From Athripsodes cinereus (lineage: Eukaryota; Arthropoda; Insecta; Trichoptera; Leptoceridae), in NCBI GenBank assembly GCA_947579605.1, contig OX388317.1:13225384-13289383 (forward strand): a stretch of 64,000 bases of DNA, written 5' to 3'. The notes under the pieces were generated by a model. The model made no database searches. It saw only the letters and a program-made list of their open reading frames with translations, and was not told the origin of the DNA. Shown in pieces: positions 37,286 through 50,025 of this stretch (within the stretch, counting starts at the first letter, position 1; every line of letters starts with the position of its first letter). A program made the translations under genes and the position numbers.

Positions 37286-38439
37286 CAGTTTATAGGTATA
37301 ATGAAGGTTTTTAGTTTACACAAAGATTAAATATTGGTAACGATAGATCACTATCCTGTTACAATAGTACAAGGGAAAGGATATGTGTGTAACCATACAA
37401 ATGTAACTCTCAAAAACTGATAGTAAATATTAACAAAAACATATGTGTGTTGCCGTACAAATGAAAGTCACGAAAAACTGATAATCATTTTATAAAAACA
37501 TATTTACGAAAATTAAAAAAATATATCTACCAGTATACTAACTTTGAATTAGATATTAAAACTAATTTAGGAAAACGCAAACACATTTCACATTCGATAA
37601 TTAATGAAATAATAAAAACAAATAAATTATAACTGTGATCGTATATCTACTAAAAAAATAATCCTATCTCAGTTCCAAAGATTGCTGTAAATCTATATAT
37701 AACATGTAGTTGTAGAGAGTTGTTTTGACAAACATTCAAAATTAATATTACATGGCATTTTGTGCAAATTGGACATGAGTTGTACAAAACATAAGGGTCG
37801 TTTTCTCTGATCATCAGGTTGAATATTGGAGAAAACAACTTCCACATTTTATATTACGTACAATTTAAACAAAATACTTATTAAATATAGGTACTAACTG
37901 GTTTCTTTTACTAAAAAAACTATATAAATATAGGAACTTATTACACTTGTGATGTAGATATATTGAACGTCTGGTCTTCCGATCGAAGTCCGATTATGAT
38001 TAAACTGTTACCCATTAGGTACATAAAGCATTTGATAATGTTATATCAAATAACCTTAGTACTTACTGAGTAAATAAGTGGACATAATACAAGTAGGTAC
38101 ATCTGGACGTTTCATAAAACTACAGGAATTATATATTTAAACCTATATACAAGTCGGAAAAATATTTTTTACATATTAGGTATAAGTATACAAAAATTAC
38201 AAACTGATTATCGAGTGACTTTGTGTTCTGAATATCCTGTCATATTATCGTACTAGAAATAGCTACAAAATTGAATAGTTAGTAATGTACTGTTTATGAA
38301 AGTTTTGCTGTAATGATAAATACCTCTATTAGCTGTAAAAACCTCTATCTGTAATGATCCCAAGAAGAAAGAAATTATGTATAGTTTACATAAATTAAAT
38401 TGTATCTGCTTGTGAAATTTTAAATAATTGTTTAACCGA

Positions 38440-38640
38440 ATTTGGGTACAAAGCGCAGATTACAAAATCAATCAGACATCTCAATTGGAGAACCGTGCTA
38501 ACACGACGCAACATTGTGCCAAATGTAATCGGAACAAGTGAGAAAGGCATCTAAACGCCTACGAATTGGCTTTAGGCTGGCTTGAGTTATCACTTTTGGT
38601 GTCCATGTACAATTGTACAATGTTCACCAATTAAAGAACT
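38440..38640. repeat. Interspersed repeat Z, copy 2
   Basis: Contains GAGAAAGGCATCTAAACGCC and TTTAGGCTGGCTTGAG, matching 8640-8700. It is preceded by an inverted match (AAAATCAATCAGACATCTC) to 8735-8775. The two halves occur in different relative order and orientation from copy 1. Confidence 0.6.
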
Positions 38641-38809
38641 GGCAGCCAATAAAGTATTGAACTTAATTTTTCCGTTGTCATTGAGACGGGAGATCTTGAT
38701 CAACTAGGACAAGAAGATGTATATAAAGTAGGTATGCAATCTTAGTCTATTCACATAGTTACTTGGTTAATACCAAATATTAAATAATTATAATAATTTA
38801 TTTATTCAG

Positions 38810-39003
38810 GGCAGAAGACCGGTGGGCCGCCCTAGAAGAAGCTGGCAAGGGCAGGTGTCAAACTTGTGTGTTGAAAGGCTTGGTTTGGAGTGGCCAGAAG
38901 TCCTGGAAGCAGCGGTGGACAGGGATCTCTGGAGGAGGTATCTAGGCGCGATGGGCCCCCGACCCAACTAGGACAAGGGGAAGAAGATGTATGTATGTAT
39001 GTT
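38810..39003 (+). pseudogene. Non-LTR retrotransposon ORF tail, well preserved
   Basis: An open frame to the TAG at 38971 encodes GRRPVGRPRRSWQGQVSNLC, then LEWPEVLEAAVDRDLWRRYL and GPRPN, the C-terminus of a reverse transcriptase ORF. A (GTAT)n tail at 38990-39003 marks the 3' end. The catalytic part is missing. A decayed relative is at 3836-3935. Confidence 0.78.
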
Positions 39004-39060
39004 TTTATTCATGTTAATAGGTATACAATATAAATTAAATAAATTTACAATTAAAATTAC

Positions 39061-39153
39061 AACTCCTCTTTCACGACACAAGCTTTTACTAGGTTACTGT
39101 GAAAGGTGTATAAGGTTGTATTTGGGTTTATAACAAAACCCAGATAAATCTAA
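39061..39153 (+). mobile_element. SINE 3' fragment
   Basis: Starts within the body (TTTCACGACACAAGCTTTTA) of the SINE family at 36.1 kb and runs to AAACCCAGATAAATC; the tRNA-like head is absent. A 5'-truncated insertion. Confidence 0.75.
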
Positions 39154-39560
39154 TTATAAAAAAAATCAAAGCTGTTACGTTCTACCTCCCCAATAGAGAT
39201 ATCTCGTTTATAGGAAGGGAGCACTTGAAAATATTTCAAGTTAAAAATACATACTAGGTTATAATAATATGCACTTTTAAAGTCCTGTAGTAAAACAATG
39301 ACGGTATCAAAGTGATAATTTTAGATTTACCTACTTTCAATTTTATTCACAAAATATTTTCATAAAAAGAGATGGGTATACATATAGGTATACCTTTTAT
39401 CAGCCCGTGACGCATTAGAAGAAATGTTAAGCTAATATAAGTTTTTACATCGGTAGGTAAGTACGTGATTCCATACATATATTTAAAAAATATATAAAAG
39501 TATATTAATATGTAGTACGTAAGTTTTATGATAATTAACGTTCAATAAGTGATCGAATTT

Positions 39561-39600
39561 TCTCAGTGCTCGACATTGTTTGAGATAAGCCGCAGTCGTC
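39561..39600 (+). promoter_or_regulatory. Candidate initiator and downstream element of perilipin gene
   Basis: An arthropod-type initiator TCAGT at 39563-39567 is followed by an RGWYV-type motif (AGTCG, 39594-39598), two bases off the usual +28 spacing. It sits 150 bp before the perilipin ATG, where a start site is plausible. No TATA box was seen. The motifs are short and may be chance. Confidence 0.25.
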
Positions 39601-39716
39601 TGGAGACCGTGTTCGTTAATTAAACACTTATACTGTAGTGATATTGAATTGTTTTAATTAATAATAAGTACTTATGTGAATAATTAAATGATAAAAAATA
39701 ATTTAATATTCTCATA

Positions 39717-42700
39717 ATGGCTAGTCTAAAAGTTTCGTACAAGACGACAAATAATTATTCCAAGGTTTCCTCTAAAAAAAGTAAGAGCAACGGAACGATG
39801 CCAAGTAAACAGAGTTATGCTGAAGCTTGCAATAACCACAAAGGTAATTAATACACATTTTTATTTTCTCATATTATTTGTTTTAATTAAATGTTAATAA
39901 AATTTAATACTCTATTCTTGAGTTAAATACTGTTTTCGAATACATGTAGCAATATCATTTAATCTTGTATGTTTAAACAGAATTCATATATTTTCGATAA
40001 TTCTTATACGTACATACATTGATTACCACGCGTTGATGTTGATTCATATTAATCTGTAATATTTACAATGTAACTAACCTGCATTATTACATTTTACTCA
40101 ATAAAAAGTTTTTCTTCACCATTTCTAAATAAAATTATTTCCCTTATTTATTTTAAATTCTCTGTTTTTATACTTTTGGAACAAAATAATGGAAATTTGG
40201 AAGTAATTACTATATAACGAATGAACCATATATTATGAAATATAATTATCATTTATAATTTTATGTTTATTATTAGTTTAGTTGACATAAAACAGTTGTT
40301 AAATCGAACAAGAACATTCCTTTTCATTTGTCGAGCCCTGCTAAAATTTTTGTGACCTCTGATTTATAATTCATGTAAGTCTCTATTATATATGTTAAAA
40401 GACAAACGAAAACAATTTGATGGTAATATTATTCAACATTATTTTAAAATAAATTATTTTCAGAATCTTCGAATACTAATTCATTACCAAAAGCACAAAA
40501 AGCCTCCAAGACGAACAAGCGAACATTACCAAAGTTGGAATGTGTTTCTAGACTGACTGCAATACCTCTGGTGGAATCTGGAATATACCTCAGTGGGAAA
40601 TGGTACACCACAGTGAAGGTTAGATACTGATAATTTATGTACAAATCATACTTTTAACGGCTTATGGTTTCTCCATATAAATTTTACTATGATGAAGTAA
40701 GTGAAACCACAGTTATTGTGTCTTTTAAATGTTTAATTTTCCTATAAAAAACGACTAAGTTTTGTGTGAAACCAAAGTTGCATTACATTATAGCTAATTT
40801 TGTTGCGAAAGTTTTGCTCCAGATGTGTTTTTTTTTAATTCTATTCTATAATTAAAACCATAGAATAGGAAATACAACGCGTATACTAGCGATCAGGATA
40901 TTTTACAAAAAAAAAATATTGACATCAAAAATATGCAAAGTAGATATATTTCGCCTAAAACCAAAATCTTTGCTTATAAACCATAGACACGTCGTTATGC
41001 ACAAGATTTATAAAGCGCAGTTCACATGCTCAGTATGTTGTTTCTTAATATCAATAATTATTATTGCTGAGACAATTTCATTGATGTTTTTTTACTTTTT
41101 TGGTGACTTTTAATATAACTAGCTGTGTCTTAATCCATTATGCATTTATGCTTACCTTATATAAATTATGTATGTAAATCTTCTACTTGTAAATGACTCG
41201 AGCCGTGAACAAATAATAATAAATAAAACCCTTCTAAGACTTCCGCAGGCATAAAAATTCTCATAAAACAAAATAGGTGGGTATACCTATATGGAAAATA
41301 ATGACTAAATTATCGACATCACGGCAATGCGATAATTTCACATCTCGTCCAAATTTTGATCCAAGTTTTCAATGTACCTGCACAGGTAGTTAGAAATTAA
41401 TGATGAAGTAAATGATTCTATGAGAATATTTATATTAACACAGAAATAAATTTGCTGTTTTTACGGCAGGTGAATAGAACAACCGTCCGGGCCCCGTACA
41501 TATGGGAACCTTGCGCAAATTACTGAGGATATTTAACTTTTATAGCTCGGATTTAAAATTTAGGGAATAAAAATAAGACAAGTGTCAGGGTCACCTTATT
41601 TTTTATTAATATTTTTATATATCAGTCTGCTGTAGATCTCTCAAACTAGACTTTAGTTCAGATCACAATGGTATATCACATAGTAACTTATTATATAGAT
41701 AGGTTTACATAATAATGTATTGCAGCTATGACAAAAAAAATATCATACTATATACGAATATGAATAAAATATAATAGGTATATTATGAATAAAATAACTT
41801 ATTTTCAAATAAAAAGTGTTTAAAATTTATGCGCATGCATGATGTAGTATTTATATCTATCACCGTTGTAATACCGCGGTCCACAATGTGAACTGTCCTT
41901 TACATACAAAATCCTTATGTGCCTAACAAAAAACACGGGATTTATAATGTGAATTTGTTTTTTACTTGAAACTTCGCGCAATTTCTTAGTGTTTGTTATA
42001 ATTAAATACAAGTTGGGAGTATTATCTTAGTGTTAAATATATTATTTTAGCGATATATTCATTTACCTTGCCAGAAATGTATCTTTTTTATACAAAAAGG
42101 AATGTCTTAATTATACTACCTCTAATATAATAAGCTTTTGAGGTATTTTTTCCACTTGAATGATATTTCTATGTACTTAAATGAAGAAATAAAAGTTGGA
42201 AGCATACTTAAAACAAAAAAAAATATCGTTTTATGCAAAATAGAAAAAGAATTTCATATAAAATATCGTTAGGCACAACTGTGCATAACGCAGGAACACG
42301 CAGATATTTTAGCTTTTTTTTATTTTGGTGGTAATAAAAAACGTAATAAATGGAGAAATAACGAAATCAACCATAGTTTTATTAAACTTAATACTTTTTT
42401 TCGTTGAAGTATAATGACATTTTTACATTTTGCTTTAAAAAGCTATCAAAGTGTTAAGGAACAATGTCAAATTTGTATGGGGCGCAGAATGAAGGGTACT
42501 TTAAAAATTCAAATTTAATAGTTAGAAAGTGATGAAAAATTAATATCTTCCGATAATTTTTTCAAAAATATATTCAACTTGAGATTAAATCATAAGTTTT
42601 TTCGCAATGATATTCGTATATTTTTTAATGTAATATGAAAGTGAGGAACCATCGGTTATTTTAACAATAAGCAACGATTTTGGTTTTAGGCGATTTGTCA

Positions 42701-45700
42701 AATTGTGTGTTTACAATGCTGTGTAACAGTCATGGAACATAGCTTTTGTGACCGAACTACAACTTCAATTTAACAAGAACTATTTTTTCTTTATTTGGCT
42801 TCTTTCAACACCTTAAATTTACAGTTTTTTTATAAATAATAATTTTGCATTATCGGCTAGTTTTATCCAAAAAAAATTGTTGATCATCTCATTCTTATGA
42901 ATATACCCTGGTATTTATTGTGACACATAATATAAGTTGTAGAATTCAAAGAATTTTTTTTGTAATATGGCGAAATAGATTTCTATATACTGTATAACGT
43001 ACGTATCTACTTCATATACCTACATGAGCAGTTAAAAAGTACAAATTAATAGTTGATTTTTTTTGGCACAGTAAAATGTACCTAAAAAAATATTTGAAAT
43101 AAAATTCTAGTTTCAGTTATCGATATAAATAAAGGAGAACAATAATAATAATTTCTTTAACATTGAAATGTCAATAACATACCTCAGTATAAAAATGTTA
43201 ATATATTATGCTAACCAGCTATCGCAAATAATAAAAAATAATTTATAATAAAAAAACAAACTATGTCCACATTTATATTTTTACCAGATTCTCAACGTCC
43301 ACCTAAAATCGGTATTTTTTCCATTACTATTTATTAATTTAGGATCAAAGGAATGTCCTTTACCTTCTCCATGAGCGCTTAATTATTGTTTTAATTTTTT
43401 TCTATGAATTTAAGTTATCTAGGTACTTATAATTTTATTTTAAAAATAAACACTTTTATAACATATAATATTATGTGTCAACGAAGAACTTGTAATAGGT
43501 ATTACTGCAAACTGTTTTGGTTCATTAATTATGTTTTGTAATGAATACGGTTCAACTGTTAGTTTACATGAAATAAAATAAATAAATAAAGCAATAATGT
43601 AAACTTACAACTTCAAACTGAGTTAATCAATCGATTAATATATTGAATAAAGGTATACCTATTGAATGTTTTGTAACATTATTTTTTGTACGATTGTGAT
43701 CTAGCAAATGGAGGTATTACCTATAAATAATTTATATGCTAAATTATTTGAGGGAAGCAATAATATTATTTTAAGTTTAAAATTATGACATAATTTTTTT
43801 TTTTCGATAATATGTTTTGTTAACCTATTTGAGTAATGCACCTCGATTAAATATGCTTCAAGCTTATTCTGAAAGAGTTTTAATAAAATATATATTTTTG
43901 ATGTTTAAAAACCTTTCTATCTTAGATATTTTCAATATTGAAAGAAAATAAACGTGAAACTAATTGATTTTTTTTTAATTAATTAGAAAAATCAGTGTGG
44001 TGCAATAAAAATTTATTAAGGTACCTATTAATTATTTACAAAACCTGAAAAGATATATGCCCACCTCAGAAGTGCCAATTAATTTTATCAACAAAAAAAT
44101 AAATGCAATTCCTGAATAATTAACTGTCTTATCATTTTCACAAAAAATATTTATTAATTTATTTGAGACTTATTGTGGTTGTGCTATAAGTGTGAAAAGA
44201 GTTAACGCTCTCAGATAGCATTTGACATTCAGATTAAATCATTTGTCAACCAAATATTGGTATTTATTTACATAAATGTATTATAATACACTGAAAATTA
44301 TTATTTTTGTCCACACTGAATAAAAAAAAGAAGGTAGAATGACCTTGGAAGCTTCAGAATAATGTATAATGATTTTTAGTTTGTAAGTCAAAATGAAGCC
44401 AAGAACATTCGTTAGACGTAACAATACCAGAGTGATAAGCTCTCCCTTTGTGCATTGACTTTGAAAGATCAATTAATATCGGTACAATAACGATTACCAC
44501 ACTCGTACGAAATTTGAATTTGACGTCGACATTTTTGTATAATCGTAGAGAAGTTTTTGACGATGGTTTGGACATGCGGAGCGAAAAGATGAAGAAAATA
44601 TATGGCGAAGAAAGTGTTTAGGTACATCTGATAAAGATGGTGTGAGAAAACGTGAGTCAAGTTCTCAAGGATGCTGCCTGTTGCGAAAAGTATATAATAT
44701 GGCGTTCCGTTTTCTACCTTCCCCTCTTAGAATGCGGCGTGAGAGTATAGGTTTTTGATCCTATACTCCCCCTATATTTTGTAATCAATGTACAGAGAAA
44801 ATGTGAACAAAAATCAATGTATTATCATTAAGTTATCATTTATAGATATTTTTATTGTAACATTTTCATAGGAATCAAACCCATTGGCAAAGTGGTCTTT
44901 AACAAAAGCAGAATCATCATTGGTGGCTTATATGAACCTAGCGATGCCTGCTGTAGGCCTATTCAATGCCCCCATCAGTACTATTGATAAACTTGTTTGC
45001 AAGAGTTTGGATCTTGTGGAGCAGAGAGTACCCCATATACTGTACTTACCTCCTGAATTAGTGAGTTGAAATTTTTTTGTACATCTTATAGAAACTAAAA
45101 TATCTTTAAATAATGTAGTGGAGATGTGATCACTGAGAAGAATGGTTTGTAAAACGTTGCGTGATAGAGTGTGTAATGAGGATATTAGAAGAATGAGCGG
45201 GTGCAAGAGGAGTGTTGTGGATGCGCGTAAATAATTTACGATGGTTTGAACATGTGGAACAAATGGATGATCAAAGGAAGACAAAGAGGATATACCTATC
45301 TGAAAGATGGGATACGACCAACCGCGGGTATTCAAGAACCACGTGGTTTAATCACGTGGATCGAATTTATCAAAGTATGTATTTGTGTATGAAAAATTGT
45401 ATGAATGTAGAAGAAACGACAGAAGTACATATGTCAGGGTAGATCTATATCTATATGGTGTTCCGTTCTCTCCGCCTACCCCACTTGAGATAAGGCATGA
45501 GGGTATCGATAGGTAGGTAGATATTTTTTTAAATTAGATAAATGTTCATTGAATGGAATTATTATTTTTATCTATGAATGAATACAACATTTTTCTGTAA
45601 GTAAACAATAAATAAATATCTATTAGTTCTGTGATATTCTACAAGAGGTGATGTCACCATTGTCACCATTGTGACCTTTAAAGCTATCAAGTTATATCCA

Positions 45701-48700
45701 TGATGAATTTTTGAACGCAAATAGGTAATATTCATAGAATAATAAATATGTAATTCTGAAATATCATTTGTATTAAAATTAACTATCTTCATTTGCGGGA
45801 ATTATGAAAAGGGCAGAGAGTGTGGAGGTGTCCAAGGCGAGGTTAAAAACCCTTTTGTTCAGGAGGTGTTATGATTCTTGAATGGGCCCTTGCGGTGGTT
45901 TTTCCACAAAACGGCGCATCTTAAATAAGTTGTCTAGTTATTATTATTATGTTTGATTTGAGAAAGAAACGTAGCTTGTAATAAGCATACACGACGTTTT
46001 CTCGATGGCAACAAAAAATCAAGACATTCAGAATGAGTGGAAAACCCCATTGCTGAATTTTATGATGAAAAATATCTTTATTTTTTCGAACACCTGTCTA
46101 TAAAATATCTCTAACAAAAAAGGGAAGTACCTCAGTCATCTTAAGTTTATTATATTGTTTATTAATTTTATCTTCAGATATATGTAAGCGCTCAAGACTA
46201 CATGAATAATTGCATTGTGAAGCCCGTGTTAAAGAGAGCAGATTCTGTTAAACAGATGGGAAATACCGTGTTGGACTCCAAGATGACAGCTTATGCTGCT
46301 GATACTGTGGACAGTGTATTGGATAGAGCTGATGTTTATTTAGATAAATATTTACCTCCCGATGAAAAAGATGCCGCTCAAAGTAAGATAGGTATACTGT
46401 TTCTTCATCATACTATTTAGTTTTGCGAAAGATTTCATAATCTTCAGAATTGAGGGAAAATATGCATATTATTCTGGCTTACAATATTTATCTGTTATGT
46501 TAAATAAATAACAAAAAAATGAGAGATTACACTTGTGTGTAAGTGGTTCAGATTTTTTCAGATTTATATTTTAATTTCAGTTTCAAATTAATGACAAATA
46601 TGTAATAGGTACCTAATAGTAATGTCTAGAAAATTATTTCATTAAAAAATACTCTGTAATCTTGTTGAATGATTCGTGTATCTAAAAACATAGGTATTTG
46701 GAATATTCAAACATTTATCTATTAATAATAAGACACCTATAACCTATTCTCCGATAATTTTAAACGTAATTATGTAACGAACTGTTTGTGTGAATGTATG
46801 TGGATTGTTAAATCAATATTAATTACATTACATCACCTAAGATTGTCTCAAAATAATAAATATCATAAAAAATATGATTACGAATATAATTTCTTAATTA
46901 ATGGACTTACTCGTAACATAAATATAACTAATTATACATGATTATATGTAAGTATAAAATATATACCTATGTGTTAGATATAAATCGTAAATGTATGGAT
47001 AACATTTTCTCAATTATATAAAAATATATGGTATAAAAAAAGGTTTTATCTACTACGAGAATTTCAACGTGTTTCTACATCTAATTGAATAACATCTTGT
47101 TGTAGAATGATATTTATAATAACTGCGTAGACGCCCAACCCAGACGTTATTCACAACATTGCTCACGTAGGTACTATCCTGGGGTGGCCAAACTTTCATA
47201 CATCGGGAGTTACTTTTTCAACGGAATTATATCCGACTGTTTTCTACATACCTATTTATTTAGTAGTTAAAATATACAAAATCATACCAATAAAGTATTT
47301 TCGGTAATCGACTAGGAATAGCTTGGCCACCCCTGCTCTATACCGATGTGTACTTTGCAATGTACCTAATGTAATTGTATCTTTTGATCCGGAATCATTC
47401 AGTCCAGACACACGATGACCTCCTGAAGATAAAATCGACGGAGTTCATAATGCCACATTACTTACACAGTCATATATACATACTCAAATATTCACAGTTA
47501 ATACTATTTATCACTACTTACCGACATACTAATTAACTGCACTGATAGGTATATATTATTTACTTACAGGTTTTTCCGGCTTGTAATATTTAAAATTTCT
47601 TGTTTTTGTTTAGAAGTACAAGAGAATGCATATCAGGTTGATGGACCTGAAAAACCACGTCAGCATGTAGTGAGAGCTGTCCAGCATGCAGATCGCTTGT
47701 CTCGAAAATTGGGTAGAAGATTATCCATAAGGACTCTGCAAGAAGCCAAGGCGCTCAAAGCTCAGACTACAGAAGCTATCAACGTTTTGGTTTATGTGGC
47801 GGAACTTGTGAGTGATATACAAAGTTCAATAATAATAAACATATTTAGACCGTTAGAAAAGATATAATAAATCATAGTATTTATCTTCAGGTTGTTACCA
47901 ATCCAAAATTAGCTTACAAAAAGGCAAAGATGCTTTGGGCTGAGCTGAGTCTAGATGAACCAGGAAATCAAGCCAGGCCAGAAACATTAGAACAGCTGAT
48001 AGCACTTCTAACACGTGAAACAGCAAGGAGGATGGTTCATCTCATTAATTATGTCACCAGCAGTGCTGTGAAGTTACCCAGGTAAACAAACATTTTACAA
48101 TACATACTTTTTTCTCTCACTTGACGAGAGACTTGAATACTTCTTTCTATCAAAGATAATTTTTCTCATTTACAGAAATGTAATTCGAAGTATCCGTGAT
48201 GCCTCACACGAATTTCTGATCATTGCCAATACAATTATTCAGGTAATAAATGAGTATACTGCTAATGTTAAACTAACTTCAATTCAGAATGGGAAAAGAA
48301 TGTTGAAGAAAAACCAATCACTTATTCCAGGGCTAAACGCAATATTGAAATTAAATTGTACTTTGGTGTTGGGTATCGGAAAAAAATGGGGGAGGAATTA
48401 ATTAATAAAATTGAATATTATAGATATTTAGGAATATAGTTAACATGTGATTTTAACATCGATTAAATAGTTTATTTTTCATACGTTATCTTTTTTTTTA
48501 AATATCATTACCTATTTAACAAAATTCCTTTTCATTATAATAATAATAAATGAAGACACTAATCTAGCATCATATGATTGTAATTCATTTAGAAAGCAAA
48601 TTGATATCTTCTTTACATTCATGACAAAGCATCTGAAATCCAATGATATAAAATGTTGTATTTGTGTTTTATTCCTTTTCACAGAAAATTGATTTAACAT

Positions 48701-49004
48701 CCATAAAGAATGCAATTATAAGCAAAGTGATTGATATAAAGAAAAAGTTTGAAAATCTTTTACACGAGCTTCAGAAAAGATCACAAATACTCTTGGTAAG
48801 TTAAATAACTTCATGTGAAATGAAATATAAGCTTAGTATGTTTTTTTACTGCATATATCGAATGTGAATATTTTTCAGGAACAAATCGCCCTTCTCATTG
48901 CCGGGGGTTCCCAAATCAATAAACAGCGCACACCACGTTGCCGTTTGCGAAACAATCACCTATTATATGATGCTACCGCTACAATCAACGGAGTTAACCA
49001 ATAA
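39717..49004 (+). CDS. Lsd-1: Perilipin-1 / lipid storage droplet protein 1 (9 exons, 454 aa)
   Basis: Exons: 39717-39843, 40464-40618, 44872-45060, 46178-46382, 47614-47807, 47891-48081, 48176-48242, 48685-48795, 48879-49004; phases agree and the frame ends in TAA. Residues 1-60 are a Lys/Ser/Asn-rich, poorly ordered leader. Residues of about 65-165 form the PAT domain (LPKLECVSRLTAIPLVESG, then WSLTKAESSLVAYMNLAMPA and VEQRVPHILYLPPE). A helical region follows (DYMNNCIVKPVLKRADSVKQ, DRADVYLDKYLPPDE), then an amphipathic C-terminal half. The protein coats lipid droplets in fat-body cells and, by family knowledge, controls access of lipases during protein-kinase-A-stimulated lipolysis; RTPRCR and RKLGRRLS are basic sites of possible phosphorylation (inference). 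Intron 2 is 4.25 kb. Later introns hold retroelement tails, a repeat R fragment and a hAT-type MITE. Confidence 0.93.
40619..44871. other. Perilipin intron 2
   Basis: A 4.25-kb AT-rich intron. From 40619 to about 44550 no repeat family or exon was recognised; its right end holds a retroelement tail (44560-44765). Large size makes it a plausible place for enhancers or an alternative promoter, but no motif supports this. Confidence 0.4.
44560..44765 (+). pseudogene. Non-LTR ORF tail and 3' UTR relic
   Basis: The segment around 44565 encodes RWFGHAERKDEENIWRRKCL with one frame adjustment, the usual WFGHVER motif region, followed by a 3' UTR (TGGCGTTCCGTTTTCTACC) shared with 45455-45515 and the minus strand of 9020-9085. 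Confidence 0.6.
45100..45520 (+). pseudogene. Non-LTR ORF tail and 3' UTR relic, second copy
   Basis: Encodes LRWFEHVEQMDDQRKTKRIY on the plus strand, a degenerate reverse transcriptase C-terminus, then a TGA/TAG-interrupted stretch with YQSMYLCMKNCMNVEETTEV and the 3' UTR TGGTGTTCCGTTCTCTCCGC shared with 44698-44755. Located in perilipin intron 3. Confidence 0.65.
45795..45960 (+). pseudogene. Non-LTR ORF end, CR1/L2-like
   Basis: Encodes RAESVEVSKARLKTLLFRRC then YDS and a TGA at 45881. The pattern SxxxFKxRLKTxLF is the usual end of CR1/L2-type retrotransposon ORFs. Only the end and part of the 3' UTR are present, in perilipin intron 3. Confidence 0.5.
46015..46110 (-). repeat. Interspersed repeat R, partial copy
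   Basis: AAATCAAGACATTCAGAATG and TTTTTTCGAACACCTGTCT match 23965-24045. The (TAC)n end is missing. Confidence 0.55.
47179..47335. mobile_element. hAT-type MITE, 157 bp
   Basis: Ends CTGGGGTGGCCAAAC and GCTTGGCCACCCCTG form 15-bp imperfect terminal inverted repeats close to the CAGGGGTGGCCAA hAT consensus. It is noncoding and lies in perilipin intron 4. No exact 8-bp target duplication was found. Confidence 0.65.
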
Positions 49005-49708
49005 AAAAACATAATATTCGAAATATTACATATCTATTATAATACTAGTCTAGAAGTTAAGACTATAATTTTCATATATCAAATAGGTGTTAATTTATTT
49101 GATATAATGAGTAATTCATTTTTACTCACTCATTTTATTGTATAATTTAAAATGAAGGGTTGCAAAGTTAATGCAGATAGGTACAATCACTGATTTATGT
49201 TTGTTTGAGAAAGAATCTTGCATATTTTTTCACAATATAAACACCGAGCAATCACTCATTTTATAGAATTGTGTCGATAATATTATAAAGTGCTAAAAAT
49301 ATTTAATAAGAAAAAACAATAGGCAGTAAGATAAACAATATTTGAAATATAAACAATACGCTGTAGAAGTTAGGAAGAATCTAGATATTTAAGATAATTA
49401 ATTACAAATAAGATCATTTAAGTAGATATAGGTCTGTTTCAAGAAATCTGTATACACTGTTCTACGTAAATAACATTCGGTATTTGATTAGCACAACCAT
49501 CAAAGTGTTTTTGGAAATTAAATATTCAATAAGTACGTTTAAATTCTATATGTACCAACATATTATACATAAATTTAAAGTAAATAGTATGGAGTTGCGG
49601 TTATATAAGAACCTCTGAAGTTATTGTTGTCGTAATTTGAAATAGTCGGGTTACTGATTGATTGCAAGGGCGTACACAGACATGTGTTAAAAGTTCAAAA
49701 ACACTTTA

Positions 49709-49967
49709 CACTGAGAAAAATACTAACGAAATTTCACAACGAATCATTGGTACGTACTATCAGATTAGGACCAGAGATCTTACAAACGATTCATTAGTAC
49801 GAATCTATAATATTATCTCTTCGCAAACAAGTTGTTGGTAAATTTACCAATGATTTGTTTGCGAAGAGTTAATATTATAGATTTTTACCAATGAATCGTT
49901 TGTACGATCTCTGGTCCTAATCTGATAGTACCGTACCAATGATTCGTTTTGAGAATTTTTCTCAGTG
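49709..49967. mobile_element. MITE family A, copy 2 (259-bp near-palindrome)
   Basis: Same ends and body as 37023-37285 with very few differences, in the same orientation. TA flanks both ends (49707-49708 and 49968-49969), fitting a Tc1/mariner-type 2-bp duplication. High similarity between the copies suggests recent amplification. Confidence 0.85.
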
Positions 49968-50025
49968 TACAAATAGGCAGTTGCTCTCTCTAGAAAAATT
50001 CCTGGTTGTACGCTTAGTAGAATGA

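Noticed and set aside
44928..45335. 135-residue minus-strand frame
   Set aside because: Antisense to perilipin exon 3 and a retroelement relic; no motif.
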